Assembly (NCBI RefSeq): GCF_014932895.1
Contig: NZ_JACYOF010000002.1
Coordinates: 558,001 to 622,000, forward strand
Source: Bacillus thuringiensis
GTDB taxonomy: Bacteria > Bacillota > Bacilli > Bacillales > Bacillaceae_G
Reading direction: 5' to 3'
DNA: 64,000 bases
Shown here piece after piece: positions 8,538-16,843 of this stretch (position 1 is its first letter; each line of letters opens with the position of its first letter). A model generated the notes under the pieces. It was not told where the DNA came from and made no database searches. It saw nothing but the letters and a program-made list of their open reading frames with translations. The translations under genes were made by a program, and so were the position numbers.

Positions 8538-9143
8538 CTCCTTTTCTAAATTACGAGCTGTTTCGCTTAATCCAACGTCTTTTCCATCTTTAAGCGTTCC
8601 AAATATAAAATCAAATACCGGATTTGAAACACCAAACCAAAACTTTTCATTTTTATAATGGTGTAATATATGCTGTTTTTTTAGCCATCTTCCAAACTTA
8701 GTGAAGGGACGAATCGGCTTATGTGCAATATAATGTTTCCATTCATAAACGAGGAGCATGATAATCATTCCGATGCCAAATGAAAGTGTAACAGTAACAC
8801 TTTTTGTAATACTATATGATATAAGTAAATATATAGTAAAGCTAGGTATACTAAACCATACAGGCAAAAATAAAAGTTTTAAATCATCTGGATATACGTG
8901 ATGATCATAATGTAATCTTCTTAACATTTTTAATAAAAATGCGTTTTTAGGTGGCTTTAAATGGAATAAAAAGCGATGTGTCATATATTCGTTAAACGTA
9001 TAAAAAACAATCCCAAACACACACGCTAGCATACCGATCCATGTAAAAAATTGCATTTTTAAAATAATGATGAAAACAAATAGAATACTATACATAATAA
9101 CAATATCATGTTGTAAAAAGAACTCTTTCCCCACTCTCTTCAT
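8514..9143 (-). CDS. fatty acid hydroxylase / sterol desaturase superfamily membrane protein
   Basis: 209 residues with four hydrophobic segments and the di-iron histidine clusters of the superfamily: HRFLFH, LHYDHHVYPDD, KHYIAHKP and HILHHYKNEKFWFG. Such enzymes hydroxylate or desaturate lipids or carotenoids at the membrane; the substrate is not predictable here. The ATG at 9143 follows a GGGGGAAG; the longer frame to 9164 would need a TTG start. The last codons run into the terminator hairpin. It appears monocistronic. Confidence 0.8.
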   Translation of the reverse strand: MKRVGKEFFLQHDIVIMYSILFVFIIILKMQFFTWIGMLACVFGIVFYTFNEYMTHRFLFHLKPPKNAFLLKMLRRLHYDHHVYPDDLKLLFLPVWFSIPSFTIYLLISYSITKSVTVTLSFGIGMIIMLLVYEWKHYIAHKPIRPFTKFGRWLKKQHILHHYKNEKFWFGVSNPVFDFIFGTLKDGKDVGLSETARNLEKEKKTEVVR

Positions 9144-9222
9144 ACTTTCTTCCCCCTTTTCCAAAAAAACAGTCGCAACATATCGTTACGACTATTTCTT
9201 TTCTATTCTTATTCTATTCACC

Positions 9223-9516
9223 TTACAAATTTGCCTGTTGTTCTATTGTCGAGAAAAAATTGTTCGGTCCAAATATATTTTGCTTCGGAATAATGTGTTC
9301 TACCGCAAAGACTGTTACTTCTCCCCTTTGTACCTCTCCAATAATAAGTCCAAATACTTCATGATTTACCGCAAACGTCGGTTGTTTCGTTTGCAACAAC
9401 CTTGCTGCATTATTAAATACCGCTTCATATAGTGGATTCCTATCCGTAATTTCTTTTCTAATTTTTGGCGCTAAAGTGATGATAATTTCTTTTCCGTCAA
9501 TAGTGGTTCGATACAT
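9223..9516 (-). CDS. conserved hypothetical small protein
   Basis: 97 residues, soluble, mixed alpha/beta by composition, no signal peptide or membrane segment and no motif I recognise. The ATG at 9516 has GGGGAG seven bases ahead, whereas the longer frame to 9567 lacks a site. It lies about 20 bases after the LysE-type exporter gene on the same strand and may be co-transcribed with it. The strong ribosome site and normal codon use make it a real gene; no function is proposed. Confidence 0.7.
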   Translation of the reverse strand: MYRTTIDGKEIIITLAPKIRKEITDRNPLYEAVFNNAARLLQTKQPTFAVNHEVFGLIIGEVQRGEVTVFAVEHIIPKQNIFGPNNFFSTIEQQANL

Positions 9517-9535
9517 AAAAATCTCCCCTTCAATC

Positions 9536-10168
9536 TTATGTGAATAACTGTAAAGCTTTGTATGCAAAATGGATAGAATATCCTACTAAAATAATACCTG
9601 CTCCGGCTGTTATGTAGCCAAGTGCTTTTTGTTTTAATAAAGTTCGTCCAAAATGAACAGAAAAGGCAATATTTAAATTCCACAAAATAATACCAACGAT
9701 AATGCAAAGACTGTACAAAAAAGCTTCTTGTTTCGTTACCTTCGTAAGCAATGAACTAAGTGTACTTCCGTATATCCCAAACCAAAAAACAAGATTTAAT
9801 GGATTGGATATGGCAATTAAAAACCCTGCCATAAAAGATTGTTTAAGTCCCCCTACCTCTTCTTGTTTATATTCCATATTCGAGTAGAAAATTCCTTGTT
9901 TTACACTTTGAAATCCTAAATGAAATAATAAGAAAAACCCCGCGCAATACATAAAAGCTTGTACATATGTATACATAAACACCGAAGATAAACCAAAATA
10001 AATGAGAAGCATAAACAAAATGTCTGCAGTCATTCCACCAATTCCAACAACCCATGCATGCCAAAAACCACGTTCAATCCCTCGTTTTAACATTTCAATA
10101 TTAATCGGACCTACCGGCGCAGCTAATGAAATACCTAAAACGATTTGCTGTATAATCGCTCCAAACAT
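9536..10168 (-). CDS. LysE-family amino acid exporter
   Basis: 210-residue membrane protein with six hydrophobic helices. The N-terminal signature GISLAAPVGPINIEML is diagnostic for the LysE/RhtB translocator family. The start at the ATG ending at 10168 follows an AAAGGAT; the frame open to 10237 adds an unlikely basic N-terminus. It probably exports an amino acid or derivative by proton exchange; substrate unknown. Transcribed into the small hypothetical gene. Confidence 0.87.
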   Translation of the reverse strand: MFGAIIQQIVLGISLAAPVGPINIEMLKRGIERGFWHAWVVGIGGMTADILFMLLIYFGLSSVFMYTYVQAFMYCAGFFLLFHLGFQSVKQGIFYSNMEYKQEEVGGLKQSFMAGFLIAISNPLNLVFWFGIYGSTLSSLLTKVTKQEAFLYSLCIIVGIILWNLNIAFSVHFGRTLLKQKALGYITAGAGIILVGYSIHFAYKALQLFT

Positions 10169-10280
10169 CGCTCTATCCTTTCTATTCCCTTTTCTATTAA
10201 GTAATGATGTAATTTTAAAAAATAGACTAGCTTTCATATGAAATATTCACTAGTAAAATACCCTTTTTTATCCAAAATAT

Positions 10281-10311
10281 ACAAAAGAGCCATCCAAATG
10301 ATGGCTCTTAT
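10281..10311. terminator. bidirectional terminator
   Basis: AAGAGCCATC pairs perfectly with GATGGCTCTT over a short loop. T-runs lie on both sides, and the stem touches the stop codon of the YqcI/YcgG gene. Confidence 0.85.
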
Positions 10312-11036
10312 TTTTCTACTCTATGAAGAAAAGGACATTTCCCTTTCATTGATTCTATATCGTCCCCTATGAAGTATTGTTTCCATTCACGATGGTCTGG
10401 ATCACCATAATGACTAATATTAGGATGTTTCGGCAGCTGATCCCACTTTTCAACTCGGTCACGGACCGTTTGTCTTGAATATGCTCCTTTAGGACGATCC
10501 CCTTCTAATCCATCAAAAATGGTGCGTGGCTGAAATCCGATAACGAGCGAATTTCCTAAATGTCTAGTCTTTCTCTGCTGATAAGCTGGCGCATTTCCAA
10601 ATGCGAATATTGGTTCACCACCAAATGAAAATTCCCATAAATAATGATCCGGATCTTTTGGAATTTGTTGCGGCCATGTTTGATCATCGTGTTCATGTAA
10701 ATACTGTAGTACTTTCCAAAAGTAATCACGATAATATTCAAGTGATTGTTCTTCACATTCCGGTTCCACAAAAAGAAAAAAGCCCCTTCTTATAATTGGC
10801 CGCTCTTTCATTAATTCTAAAAAAGATAACATTGTATTTGGCAAATGACTCCAATCATTATGAGAAAGAAATGAATAACGAAGTTCATTCTTTTTCAAAG
10901 CTGTTAAACCAAAATAGCATGGAAAAGTTGGTTCTAATACGACACTCGAAAAATTTCGAAATTCTTTTGCAACCCAATTCGGTATGTCAGTTCTAGTACT
11001 CATTCCTTCATTATCTAATAAGTAAGACCCATTCAT
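10308..11036 (-). CDS. YqcI/YcgG family protein
   Basis: 242 residues. The conserved blocks of the YqcI/YcgG family are visible: FPCYFGLTALKKNELRYSF near the N-terminus, a FLFVEPE block, HYLWEFSFGGEPIFAFGNAP in the middle and a C-terminal CPFLHR. Function of the family is not established; some members sit near metal- or antibiotic-related genes, but nothing here adds to that. The ATG follows GAGGTGAAAGG. Monocistronic, ending in a hairpin. Confidence 0.83.
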   Translation of the reverse strand: MNGSYLLDNEGMSTRTDIPNWVAKEFRNFSSVVLEPTFPCYFGLTALKKNELRYSFLSHNDWSHLPNTMLSFLELMKERPIIRRGFFLFVEPECEEQSLEYYRDYFWKVLQYLHEHDDQTWPQQIPKDPDHYLWEFSFGGEPIFAFGNAPAYQQRKTRHLGNSLVIGFQPRTIFDGLEGDRPKGAYSRQTVRDRVEKWDQLPKHPNISHYGDPDHREWKQYFIGDDIESMKGKCPFLHRVEK

Positions 11037-11157
11037 CCTTTCACCTCATTATGTATAAGCATTCAATTAAGAATATTACATATTCAGCCTGTCCTATGCC
11101 TTTTTCAAAATTCGGTTGAAAAATTATTTAAAAATACAAAAATTTTAAACCGCTTAC

Positions 11158-11187
11158 TTGACTAAATTCTACCAATTCGTGTATATT
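11158..11187 (+). promoter_or_regulatory. promoter of the cold-shock gene
   Basis: TTGACT and TATATT separated by 18 bases. Transcription would begin near 11194, leaving an AT-rich untranslated leader of about 108 bases before the cspD start. Long leaders of this kind carry cold-responsive structure in csp mRNAs. Confidence 0.65.
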
Positions 11188-11301
11188 TAAATTAATCATT
11201 TAGCAGAATATTCAAGATTATAGCATTTTTAGTTTATATTATCTTTTAGAAGAATTTCACTAAATGAAAAAAAGCAATCGTATTTTAGGAGGAATTGTAA
11301 C

Positions 11302-11499
11302 ATGCAAGGAAAAGTAAAATGGTTTAACAACGAAAAAGGTTTTGGATTTATCGAAATGGAAGGCGCTGACGATGTATTCGTACACTTCTCAGCTATTCAA
11401 GGCGACGGCTACAAAGCTTTAGAAGAAGGACAAGAAGTATCTTTCGACATTACTGAAGGAAACCGCGGACCTCAAGCTGCTAACGTAGTAAAACTTTAA
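11302..11499 (+). CDS. cspD: cold-shock protein CspD
   Basis: 65-residue single-domain OB-fold RNA/DNA chaperone with RNP1 (KGFGFIE) and RNP2 (VFVHFSAI) motifs. The sequence differs only slightly from B. subtilis CspD, including the C-terminal [14 protein letters not shown] strong AGGAGG-type site precedes the ATG, behind the long leader. Its position beside ypeQ/ypeP matches B. subtilis cspD, which separates it from other csp paralogues. Confidence 0.93.
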   Translation: MQGKVKWFNNEKGFGFIEMEGADDVFVHFSAIQGDGYKALEEGQEVSFDITEGNRGPQAANVVKL

Positions 11500-11512
11500 T
11501 CCAACATATGAC

Positions 11513-11545
11513 AGGAGGTTACCTTACTTGGTAACCTCCTTTGTT
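11513..11545 (+). terminator. cspD terminator
   Basis: An 11-base perfect stem (AGGAGGTTACC with GGTAACCTCCT) over a 6-base loop, followed by TTGTTATT. Confidence 0.88.
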
Positions 11546-11618
11546 ATTCCTTTGTATATTTCCGTTTTACAGAGCAAAAACTATGTAAAATAAGCAATTT
11601 ACAAAGGAGGAAGTAACA

Positions 11619-11867
11619 ATGGGATCAAACGTAAATGATTTTGAAGAAGTAAAATTCCGTGTAGAAACGGCACAAAAAATGGTAGGTTCTGCAACAATTT
11701 CAATGGATCCAGGCTCATTAGAGCATGCCACTACTGCCGTAGAAGCAGCTCGGTCTCAGCTTGAAGTTATGAAATCTGTTGCGACAGATTTAGATGAGCC
11801 ATTTCTAATGAATGAGGAAAAGAAATTAAGCAAGTGCGAGCATCAATTAAACGAAGCGAAGCACTAA
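11619..11867 (+). CDS. DUF2564 family small protein (YpzA-like)
   Basis: 82 residues, acidic and helical, with the family motif QKMVGSATISMDPGSLEHA. It is soluble, without signal or membrane segment. An AAAGGAGG lies nine bases before the ATG. It occupies the place of ypzA between cspD and ypeQ in B. subtilis. Function unknown; the helical, small, conserved character fits the many small regulators or spore-phase proteins of bacilli, but no evidence assigns a role. Confidence 0.8.
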   Translation: MGSNVNDFEEVKFRVETAQKMVGSATISMDPGSLEHATTAVEAARSQLEVMKSVATDLDEPFLMNEEKKLSKCEHQLNEAKH

Positions 11868-11902
11868 AAAACATCCAGAGAGTTTTCTCTGGATGTTTTT
11901 TC
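11868..11902. terminator. terminator between convergent genes
   Basis: ACATCCAGAGA pairs with TCTCTGGATGT over GTTT and is followed by TTTTTTC on the plus strand. It ends the DUF2564 transcript and abuts the stop codon of the convergent zinc-finger gene. Confidence 0.87.
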
Positions 11903-12077
11903 ATGACAGCTGTTCTCCATACTTTTTCAATGTTTCTCCAACTGTACATTGTCGTATACAAAATGAATGTGCATAATATTTACTATTTGTCTTTCTGTTA
12001 TGTTCTCGCAAAAAACAACCTTCACAATACGTTTCTAATAAGTCATTTACCTCTGTAATGAGTTGCTTTTTATCCAC
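11901..12077 (-). CDS. ypeQ: small zinc-finger domain protein YpeQ
   Basis: 58 residues starting at a GTG five bases after GAGAGGTG. Cysteines and histidines are arranged as CEGC, then a His in the AHSF segment, then CIRQC. This matches the small C2HC-type zinc-finger family that includes B. subtilis YpeQ. It ends KKYGEQLS. It lies 12 bases downstream of ypeP on the same strand, as in B. subtilis. Zinc binding is inferred from the motif; the molecular role is unknown. Confidence 0.8.
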   Translation of the reverse strand: MDKKQLITEVNDLLETYCEGCFLREHNRKTNSKYYAHSFCIRQCTVGETLKKYGEQLS

Positions 12078-12089
12078 CTTCGCACCTCT

Positions 12090-12749
12090 CTATTCGGTTA
12101 TTTCTTTATGACTATCAATGACCGTCCCTTCTAATGCTTGCGTTGCTAATTGATGTGTTTCTTTATTTTGTTTTCTAGATATTGGCTCACATACGAGTTT
12201 TAATTTCATTTGCTTCGCCTTTTGTTCAATTTGATCTAAGTAATGATTTAAATGCTCATCATAGCAAGGCCACTCTCCAACTAATTGCTGCAGTACAACT
12301 TGAGAATCTCCACGAAGTGTAACTGCTTCATATTTAATTCCTAATTCCTCAAGTATATTTATCCCGTATAATAATGCTGCATACTCTGCTTCGTTATTAT
12401 CATATATGCCTTCTATGTATGCATTGCGACGAATTCGATAATTTGCATTTCCTTTTTTATAGTATACACATATGCCAACCCCAGCTTCTTTCGTCTGCAC
12501 ATCATAGCCACCATCAAAATAAACTTGAATTTCTTGAATCTCTTCCTCCACTTGCTTACTCAATTTTTTTATTTCTTTTAATGACCATTCTGCATCCATT
12601 TCATCGTAAAATAAAAGTTCTTTCACCCTTCCTGTTTTCTCGAAATCCTCAGCAAATTGAAGTACTTCTTCTATGCTCATATAATCTGTTGTTAATTCAG
12701 TCTGCAAACCACGCTTCGTTTTATACAACCAATGAATTTTATATTTCAT
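12090..12749 (-). CDS. ypeP: RNase H-like domain protein (YpeP type)
   Basis: 219 residues: an N-terminal helical domain (about 1-70) of the kind found before some RNase HI domains, then an RNase H fold (about 73-208). Three of the four catalytic carboxylates are visible: Asp in VYFDGGYD, Glu in NNEAEYAAL and Asp in LRGDSQVVL. The fourth position, normally ADxLA, reads ETHQLA with His in place of Asp. Activity is therefore uncertain. Upstream of ypeQ in one transcript. The other RNase H-like gene at 14487 keeps all four residues. Confidence 0.78.
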   Translation of the reverse strand: MKYKIHWLYKTKRGLQTELTTDYMSIEEVLQFAEDFEKTGRVKELLFYDEMDAEWSLKEIKKLSKQVEEEIQEIQVYFDGGYDVQTKEAGVGICVYYKKGNANYRIRRNAYIEGIYDNNEAEYAALLYGINILEELGIKYEAVTLRGDSQVVLQQLVGEWPCYDEHLNHYLDQIEQKAKQMKLKLVCEPISRKQNKETHQLATQALEGTVIDSHKEITE

Positions 12750-12837
12750 ACTAGATTCCCCTTATATAAGACTTCTTATATTTATTTTATTATATTTTAT
12801 CAAGAGTCACTGTATTATATTCAATATAATCACATAC

Positions 12838-12873
12838 AAAAAGAGCCATCCTATATAAGGAATGGCCCTTTCA
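12838..12873 (-). terminator. queT terminator
   Basis: On the minus strand AAGGGCCATTCC pairs with GGATGGCTCTT (one mismatch) across an AT loop and is followed by TTTTTGT. Confidence 0.8.
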
Positions 12874-12874
12874 T

Positions 12875-13363
12875 CTATTGCATAAATCTTTCAAATTGTA
12901 CTCGCTTATTAATCCAGTACATTACAGGCATACCAATCGCCATTACTACGAATTCACCCGCTGCACATGTTAACCAAGTCCACATAAATGGTAGATCAAA
13001 TGCAAGATGAAGTTCAATTGCAATCATAAACATTGTAATCGTAAAGATAACTGTATTAAAAATCATACGAGCCCAAACACCTTTAATAAATCGCATAGAA
13101 ATAATCGTTGCAACTAATGCAAGAATAGATTGTCCTACTCCAAATACTAAATCGTAAGCAATCATCGGTGAGAAAAAGAGATTCGTTAAAAATACACCTA
13201 ATACAATCCCGTAAATTGCTTTCTTATTAAATACAACGAGATGATTAAACATCTCTGAAATACGAAACTGTACATTCGTAAAGCCAAACGGCTGAATAAG
13301 CATAGAAACAGCAATATATAATGCCGCTAAAATACCATTACCGACTAATGTTCTTATATTCAT
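12875..13363 (-). CDS. queT: QueT-family queuosine precursor transporter
   Basis: 162-residue membrane protein with five or six hydrophobic segments and the family signature LIQPFGFTNVQFRISE near the N-terminus. QueT proteins are thought to be substrate-binding components for uptake of the queuosine precursor preQ1, working with a shared ECF energy module. The preQ1 riboswitch directly ahead of the gene supports this strongly. Monocistronic with its own promoter and terminator. The ECF ATPases must be encoded elsewhere. Confidence 0.88.
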   Translation of the reverse strand: MNIRTLVGNGILAALYIAVSMLIQPFGFTNVQFRISEMFNHLVVFNKKAIYGIVLGVFLTNLFFSPMIAYDLVFGVGQSILALVATIISMRFIKGVWARMIFNTVIFTITMFMIAIELHLAFDLPFMWTWLTCAAGEFVVMAIGMPVMYWINKRVQFERFMQ

Positions 13364-13371
13364 GACAAAAT

Positions 13372-13410
13372 CTCCTTAGTTTTTTTACGTGGGATGGTTT
13401 CGAACCACGT
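13372..13410 (-). promoter_or_regulatory. preQ1-I riboswitch controlling queT
   Basis: On the minus strand ACGTGG pairs with CCACGT around the loop TTCGAAACCATC, followed by the A-rich tail AAAAAAACTAAGGAG. This is the layout of the class I preQ1 aptamer: one stem, a C-rich loop, then a tail that folds back as a pseudoknot. The tail contains the AGGAG of queT nine bases before the ATG, so ligand binding should hide the ribosome site and switch off translation. Confidence 0.85.
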
Positions 13411-13436
13411 TATTCGTTTTTAAACAACAAGATTAT

Positions 13437-13465
13437 ATTTTACGCAATAGGCACTCTTTCGTCAA
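13437..13465 (-). promoter_or_regulatory. queT promoter
   Basis: Minus-strand TTGACG and TAAAAT separated by 17 bases, placing the transcript start about 20 bases ahead of the preQ1 aptamer. Confidence 0.65.
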
Positions 13466-13545
13466 TAGATTCCTTTCATTCACTACCTTTTTCCTTTTAG
13501 AAAACGTATAATAAGACATATGAAAGATTTAGGAGGTTTCACTTC

Positions 13546-14418
13546 ATGACAGCAACAATTCAAAACGAAAAAGTGATCGTTTCCATTTCTGACAAAGGTG
13601 CAGAATTACAAAGCGTTCGCTTAAAAGAAGACAACACAGAATATTTATGGCAAGGTGATTCTACTTATTGGGGACGCCGTGCACCAATTTTGTTCCCAAT
13701 TGTCGGCCGATTAGTAGATAATACATACTACGTAGATGGTAAACCGTATTCTTTAACACAACACGGCTTCGCTCGTGATCTTACATTCTCTGTAAAAAAA
13801 CAAAGTGAAACGAAAATCACTTATATCGTTACTAGTAATGAAGAAACATTAAAAAAATATCCATACGAATTTGAATTACTCGTTTCTTATGAGCTAGATG
13901 GACAAATCATTCATGTAACATATGAAGTAAACAATCCTACTTCAAAAGAGATGTTCTTCTCAATCGGAGCACATCCTGGATTCAACTTTCCTTTATTAAA
14001 TGGCGAATCCTTTACAGATTATCATCTATCATTTCATGGTTCCGAACGCTTAGAAACAAACGTATTAGAAGGACCTTATCTTTCAAGTAAAAAACAATTA
14101 ATCGCTGAAAATACGAATGAATTGCCACTTACATACGATTTATTCAAAAATGATGCGCTTATTTTTGAAAATATGAATACAAATGAAATTTCAATTCGTT
14201 CTCATAAACATAATAAATTTGTAAAAGTAGAATTTGACGGTTTCCCATTTGTCGGCGTATGGACACCAGGGGATAACGCACCTTTCTTATGTATTGAACC
14301 TTGGTATGGAATCGCTGATGAATTAAATCCAGCAAAAGATTTCAAGGAAAAAAAAGGAATTCAATCTTTACAAGCGAATGAAACATTTACATGTCGTTAT
14401 AGCATTACAATTGGATAA
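13546..14418 (+). CDS. aldose 1-epimerase family protein (LacX-like)
   Basis: 290 residues, a galactose mutarotase-like beta-sandwich. Family features include the WGRRAPILFPIVGRL segment near the N-terminus, HGFARDL, the conserved IGAHPGFNFPL block and the C-terminal FLCIEPWYGI. It catalyses or binds anomers of an aldohexose or hexose phosphate; the LacX-type subgroup is not tied to one sugar. AGGAGGT lies eight bases before the ATG. No sugar operon adjoins, so it is likely housekeeping. Confidence 0.85.
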   Translation: MTATIQNEKVIVSISDKGAELQSVRLKEDNTEYLWQGDSTYWGRRAPILFPIVGRLVDNTYYVDGKPYSLTQHGFARDLTFSVKKQSETKITYIVTSNEETLKKYPYEFELLVSYELDGQIIHVTYEVNNPTSKEMFFSIGAHPGFNFPLLNGESFTDYHLSFHGSERLETNVLEGPYLSSKKQLIAENTNELPLTYDLFKNDALIFENMNTNEISIRSHKHNKFVKVEFDGFPFVGVWTPGDNAPFLCIEPWYGIADELNPAKDFKEKKGIQSLQANETFTCRYSITIG

Positions 14419-14486
14419 ATACTCTATCCCCTACTTCGAGAAAGTTTTAAGTAGGGGGTAATCTTATAATTTGGAGGTTTCTCATT

Positions 14487-14873
14487 TTGATTGAAGTGTA
14501 TATTGATGGTGCATCAAAAGGAAATCCTGGTCCTTCTGGTGCGGGAGTGTTTATTAAAGGCGTACAACCACCTGTACAATTAGCATTACCACTTGGGACA
14601 ATGTCCAATCATGAAGCAGAATACCATGCTTTACTTGCTGCATTAAAATATTGCACGGAGCATAATTATAACATTGTATCTTTCCGCACAGATTCTCAGC
14701 TTGTTGAGCGAGCTGTTGAAAAAGAATACGCCAAAAATAAAATGTTTGCACCACTATTAGAAGAAGCACTACAGTACATAAAAAGTTTCGATCTCTTTTT
14801 TATTAAGTGGATTCCAAGTAGTCAAAATAAAGTAGCTGATGAATTAGCTAGAAAAGCTATCTTACAAAATTAA
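14487..14873 (+). CDS. ypdQ: RNase HI-like protein (YpdQ type)
   Basis: 128 residues, a single RNase H domain. All four catalytic carboxylates are visible: Asp in YIDGASKGNPG, Glu in NHEAEYHAL, Asp in FRTDSQLVE and Asp in VADELARKA. It starts at TTG, eight bases after GGAGGT. It would cleave RNA in RNA-DNA hybrids if active; the B. subtilis homologue YpdQ has been reported to lack clear RNase HI activity, so biochemical function stays open. The exporter gene follows after seven bases. Confidence 0.83.
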   Translation: MIEVYIDGASKGNPGPSGAGVFIKGVQPPVQLALPLGTMSNHEAEYHALLAALKYCTEHNYNIVSFRTDSQLVERAVEKEYAKNKMFAPLLEEALQYIKSFDLFFIKWIPSSQNKVADELARKAILQN

Positions 14874-14886
14874 CGGGGGTATGAGT

Positions 14887-15792
14887 GTGAAAAAAGAGTG
14901 GATTGCTCCTCTTGCTTTATTATTTGTCTCTTTTATTTGGGGAGCTACGTTTGTTGTCGTTCAAAATGCTATGTCTTTTGTCGGACCATTTACTTTTAAT
15001 GGGGTTCGTTTTTTATTCGCTGGAATTATTTTATTATTCGTTCAAATTATTTTCTCACAAAAACCTTCAAAACAAGATATAAAACAAAGTAGTCTCGCTG
15101 GATTAATTGTTGGATTCTTTTTATGTGTTGGTTATTTATTACAAACATTTGGCTTACTTTATACAACCTCTTCAAAAGCTGGTTTCTTAACTGGACTTAG
15201 CATCGTTATGGTTCCAATCCTGTCTTTTATCTTTTTAAAACAGCGGGCTACAATTTTCATCGTACTTGGTATTGCTGTAGCGACAACAGGTTTATATTTA
15301 TTAACTGCTGGTGATTCTTTTCAATTAAACATTGGAGATATACTCGTTCTCGGTTGCGCAATCGCTTTCGCTGCTCATATTCTTGTTAACGGTTTCTTTT
15401 CCAAGAAAATATCACCTTTATTATTAAGCACCTCTCAAGTATTAGCTGTCGGTATGTTTTCTTCTATTTGCGCTTTTTTATTTGAAGATTGGGAAAAATT
15501 ATTTTCAGTATCACTATGGACAAATCATTCCTTTTTATTCGCTCTATTTCTAACTTCCCTGTTTGCGACATCCATTGCTTTTTTCATTCAAACATCGGCA
15601 CAAAAACATACTTCTCCAACAAGAGTAGCAATTATTTTCGCAATGGAGCCCGTTTTTGCTGCATTAACAGGTGTTCTCGTTGCAAACGAACAACTTTCTA
15701 TTTCTGCCATTATCGGGTGTCTATGCATTTTCCTAGGCATGGTTTTTGTTGAACTGCCTTCCAAAACAAAAAAAGAAGCGCAGGCTGCGTGA
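14887..15792 (+). CDS. EamA/DMT-family transporter
   Basis: About 301 residues with ten transmembrane helices formed by two EamA repeats; the first contains SFIWGATFVVVQNAM and the second carries MEPVFAALTG. Members export metabolites or amino acids. An in-frame ATG lies six bases earlier but sits directly on the GGGGGT ribosome site, so the GTG at 14887 is preferred. Probably co-transcribed with ypdQ. Substrate not predictable. Confidence 0.85.
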   Translation: MKKEWIAPLALLFVSFIWGATFVVVQNAMSFVGPFTFNGVRFLFAGIILLFVQIIFSQKPSKQDIKQSSLAGLIVGFFLCVGYLLQTFGLLYTTSSKAGFLTGLSIVMVPILSFIFLKQRATIFIVLGIAVATTGLYLLTAGDSFQLNIGDILVLGCAIAFAAHILVNGFFSKKISPLLLSTSQVLAVGMFSSICAFLFEDWEKLFSVSLWTNHSFLFALFLTSLFATSIAFFIQTSAQKHTSPTRVAIIFAMEPVFAALTGVLVANEQLSISAIIGCLCIFLGMVFVELPSKTKKEAQAA

Positions 15793-15794
15793 AG

Positions 15795-16055
15795 TTACGC
15801 TTGTAACTTCCGCATAAAAGCCTTAGCGCTTTTTTTATCTGTAATTTCTTCCTCTTTCAATCGCTCTAATAACGCAACAAAATAACTGCCATCAAACTGT
15901 AATTGATGTTTAATTGTCGCTTCTATTGCTGCGTTCACAATTCCATCAGATGCACCAGTATATCCTTGTCCGAACATAATAAATCCTTGTGCTTCCTCTG
16001 ATAGTTTAAATCCTTTCGTATGTAAGAATGAAAGATAATCTTCTACTGTTTTCAT
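15795..16055 (-). CDS. small conserved protein, possibly DUF6123 family
   Basis: 86 residues, soluble, with a predicted helical C-terminus rich in Lys and Glu and a central FIMFGQGYTGASDGIV segment. The DUF6123 assignment is from memory and uncertain. Ends three bases from the convergent EamA gene with no hairpin between them. The start codon region shows a plausible GGTGGG site. No function proposed. Confidence 0.65.
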   Translation of the reverse strand: MKTVEDYLSFLHTKGFKLSEEAQGFIMFGQGYTGASDGIVNAAIEATIKHQLQFDGSYFVALLERLKEEEITDKKSAKAFMRKLQA

Positions 16056-16237
16056 GATATTCCCACCTACTCAAAAATTCTCCACCTCCTATCATACATG
16101 TTTTTACACGCTATGAGAATGAAATTTCTTTGACAACTTTGTAAACAGCTCACCTACCCCTATAGCAAAAGAGGATTCTTCTACAATATTACGGAATATG
16201 TAAAGTGATAATTATTTTGTATTAAAGGAGAGACATA

Positions 16238-16798
16238 ATGAAACAAGCACTATTAATTATTGATGCGCAACAAGAATTAATTGATGGAAATGAACAAGAA
16301 AATGAAGTTTTCTGCAAAACCGAGCTATTAGCCAACCTAAATACAGCTGTACAGCAAGCAATAGATTCAAATGCCCTTATTGTGTTCGTAAGAGATACCG
16401 ATGTTGCTTCTGGTACAGGAGAAGGATTTGAAGTACATAATCAACTTAAAGTACCTCAATCTGCAATACTTATTAATAAACAAGCAACAAATTCATTCTA
16501 CGGTACTTCTTTATATGAACTTTTAAAAGAAGAAAAGATCAATCATCTCGTTATAGGTGGCTGCAAAACAGAACATTGCATTGATACTGCTGTTAGGACA
16601 GCAACTGTACAAGGATTTGATGTTACATTAATTAAAAATGGTCATTCAACAACTGATTCTAACGCATTGTCTGCCGAGCAAATTATCAATCATCATAATG
16701 AAACTTTACACGGTCATTATAACGTTGATCATTTTTCCATTGTTAGAGATATTGAGGAAGACCTCTTTCAACCGACTCATGACCAATATCGTGAATAA
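16238..16798 (+). CDS. isochorismatase-family cysteine hydrolase
   Basis: 186 residues, Rossmann-like cysteine hydrolase. The triad residues of the family are visible: Asp in LIIDAQQEL (residue 9), Lys in LINKQATNSF, and Cys in GGCKTEHCIDTAV (second Cys). These enzymes hydrolyse amides or ether bonds (nicotinamidase, ureidoacrylate or isochorismate type). No nearby pathway genes select a substrate. AAAGGAGAG precedes the ATG and a hairpin terminator follows. Confidence 0.85.
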   Translation: MKQALLIIDAQQELIDGNEQENEVFCKTELLANLNTAVQQAIDSNALIVFVRDTDVASGTGEGFEVHNQLKVPQSAILINKQATNSFYGTSLYELLKEEKINHLVIGGCKTEHCIDTAVRTATVQGFDVTLIKNGHSTTDSNALSAEQIINHHNETLHGHYNVDHFSIVRDIEEDLFQPTHDQYRE

Positions 16799-16806
16799 AT
16801 TAACTA

Positions 16807-16843
16807 TAAAAAAGAATCCTTTCGTGAAAAGGATTCTTTTTTA
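16807..16843. terminator. terminator between convergent genes
   Basis: AAGAATCCTTTC pairs with a GAAAAGGATTCTT arm over a short loop, with A and T runs on either side serving both strands. Confidence 0.85.

Noticed and set aside
12374-12754. Plus-strand 126-codon frame over ypeP
   Set aside because: His/Leu/Phe-rich shadow of a well-supported RNase H-like gene.
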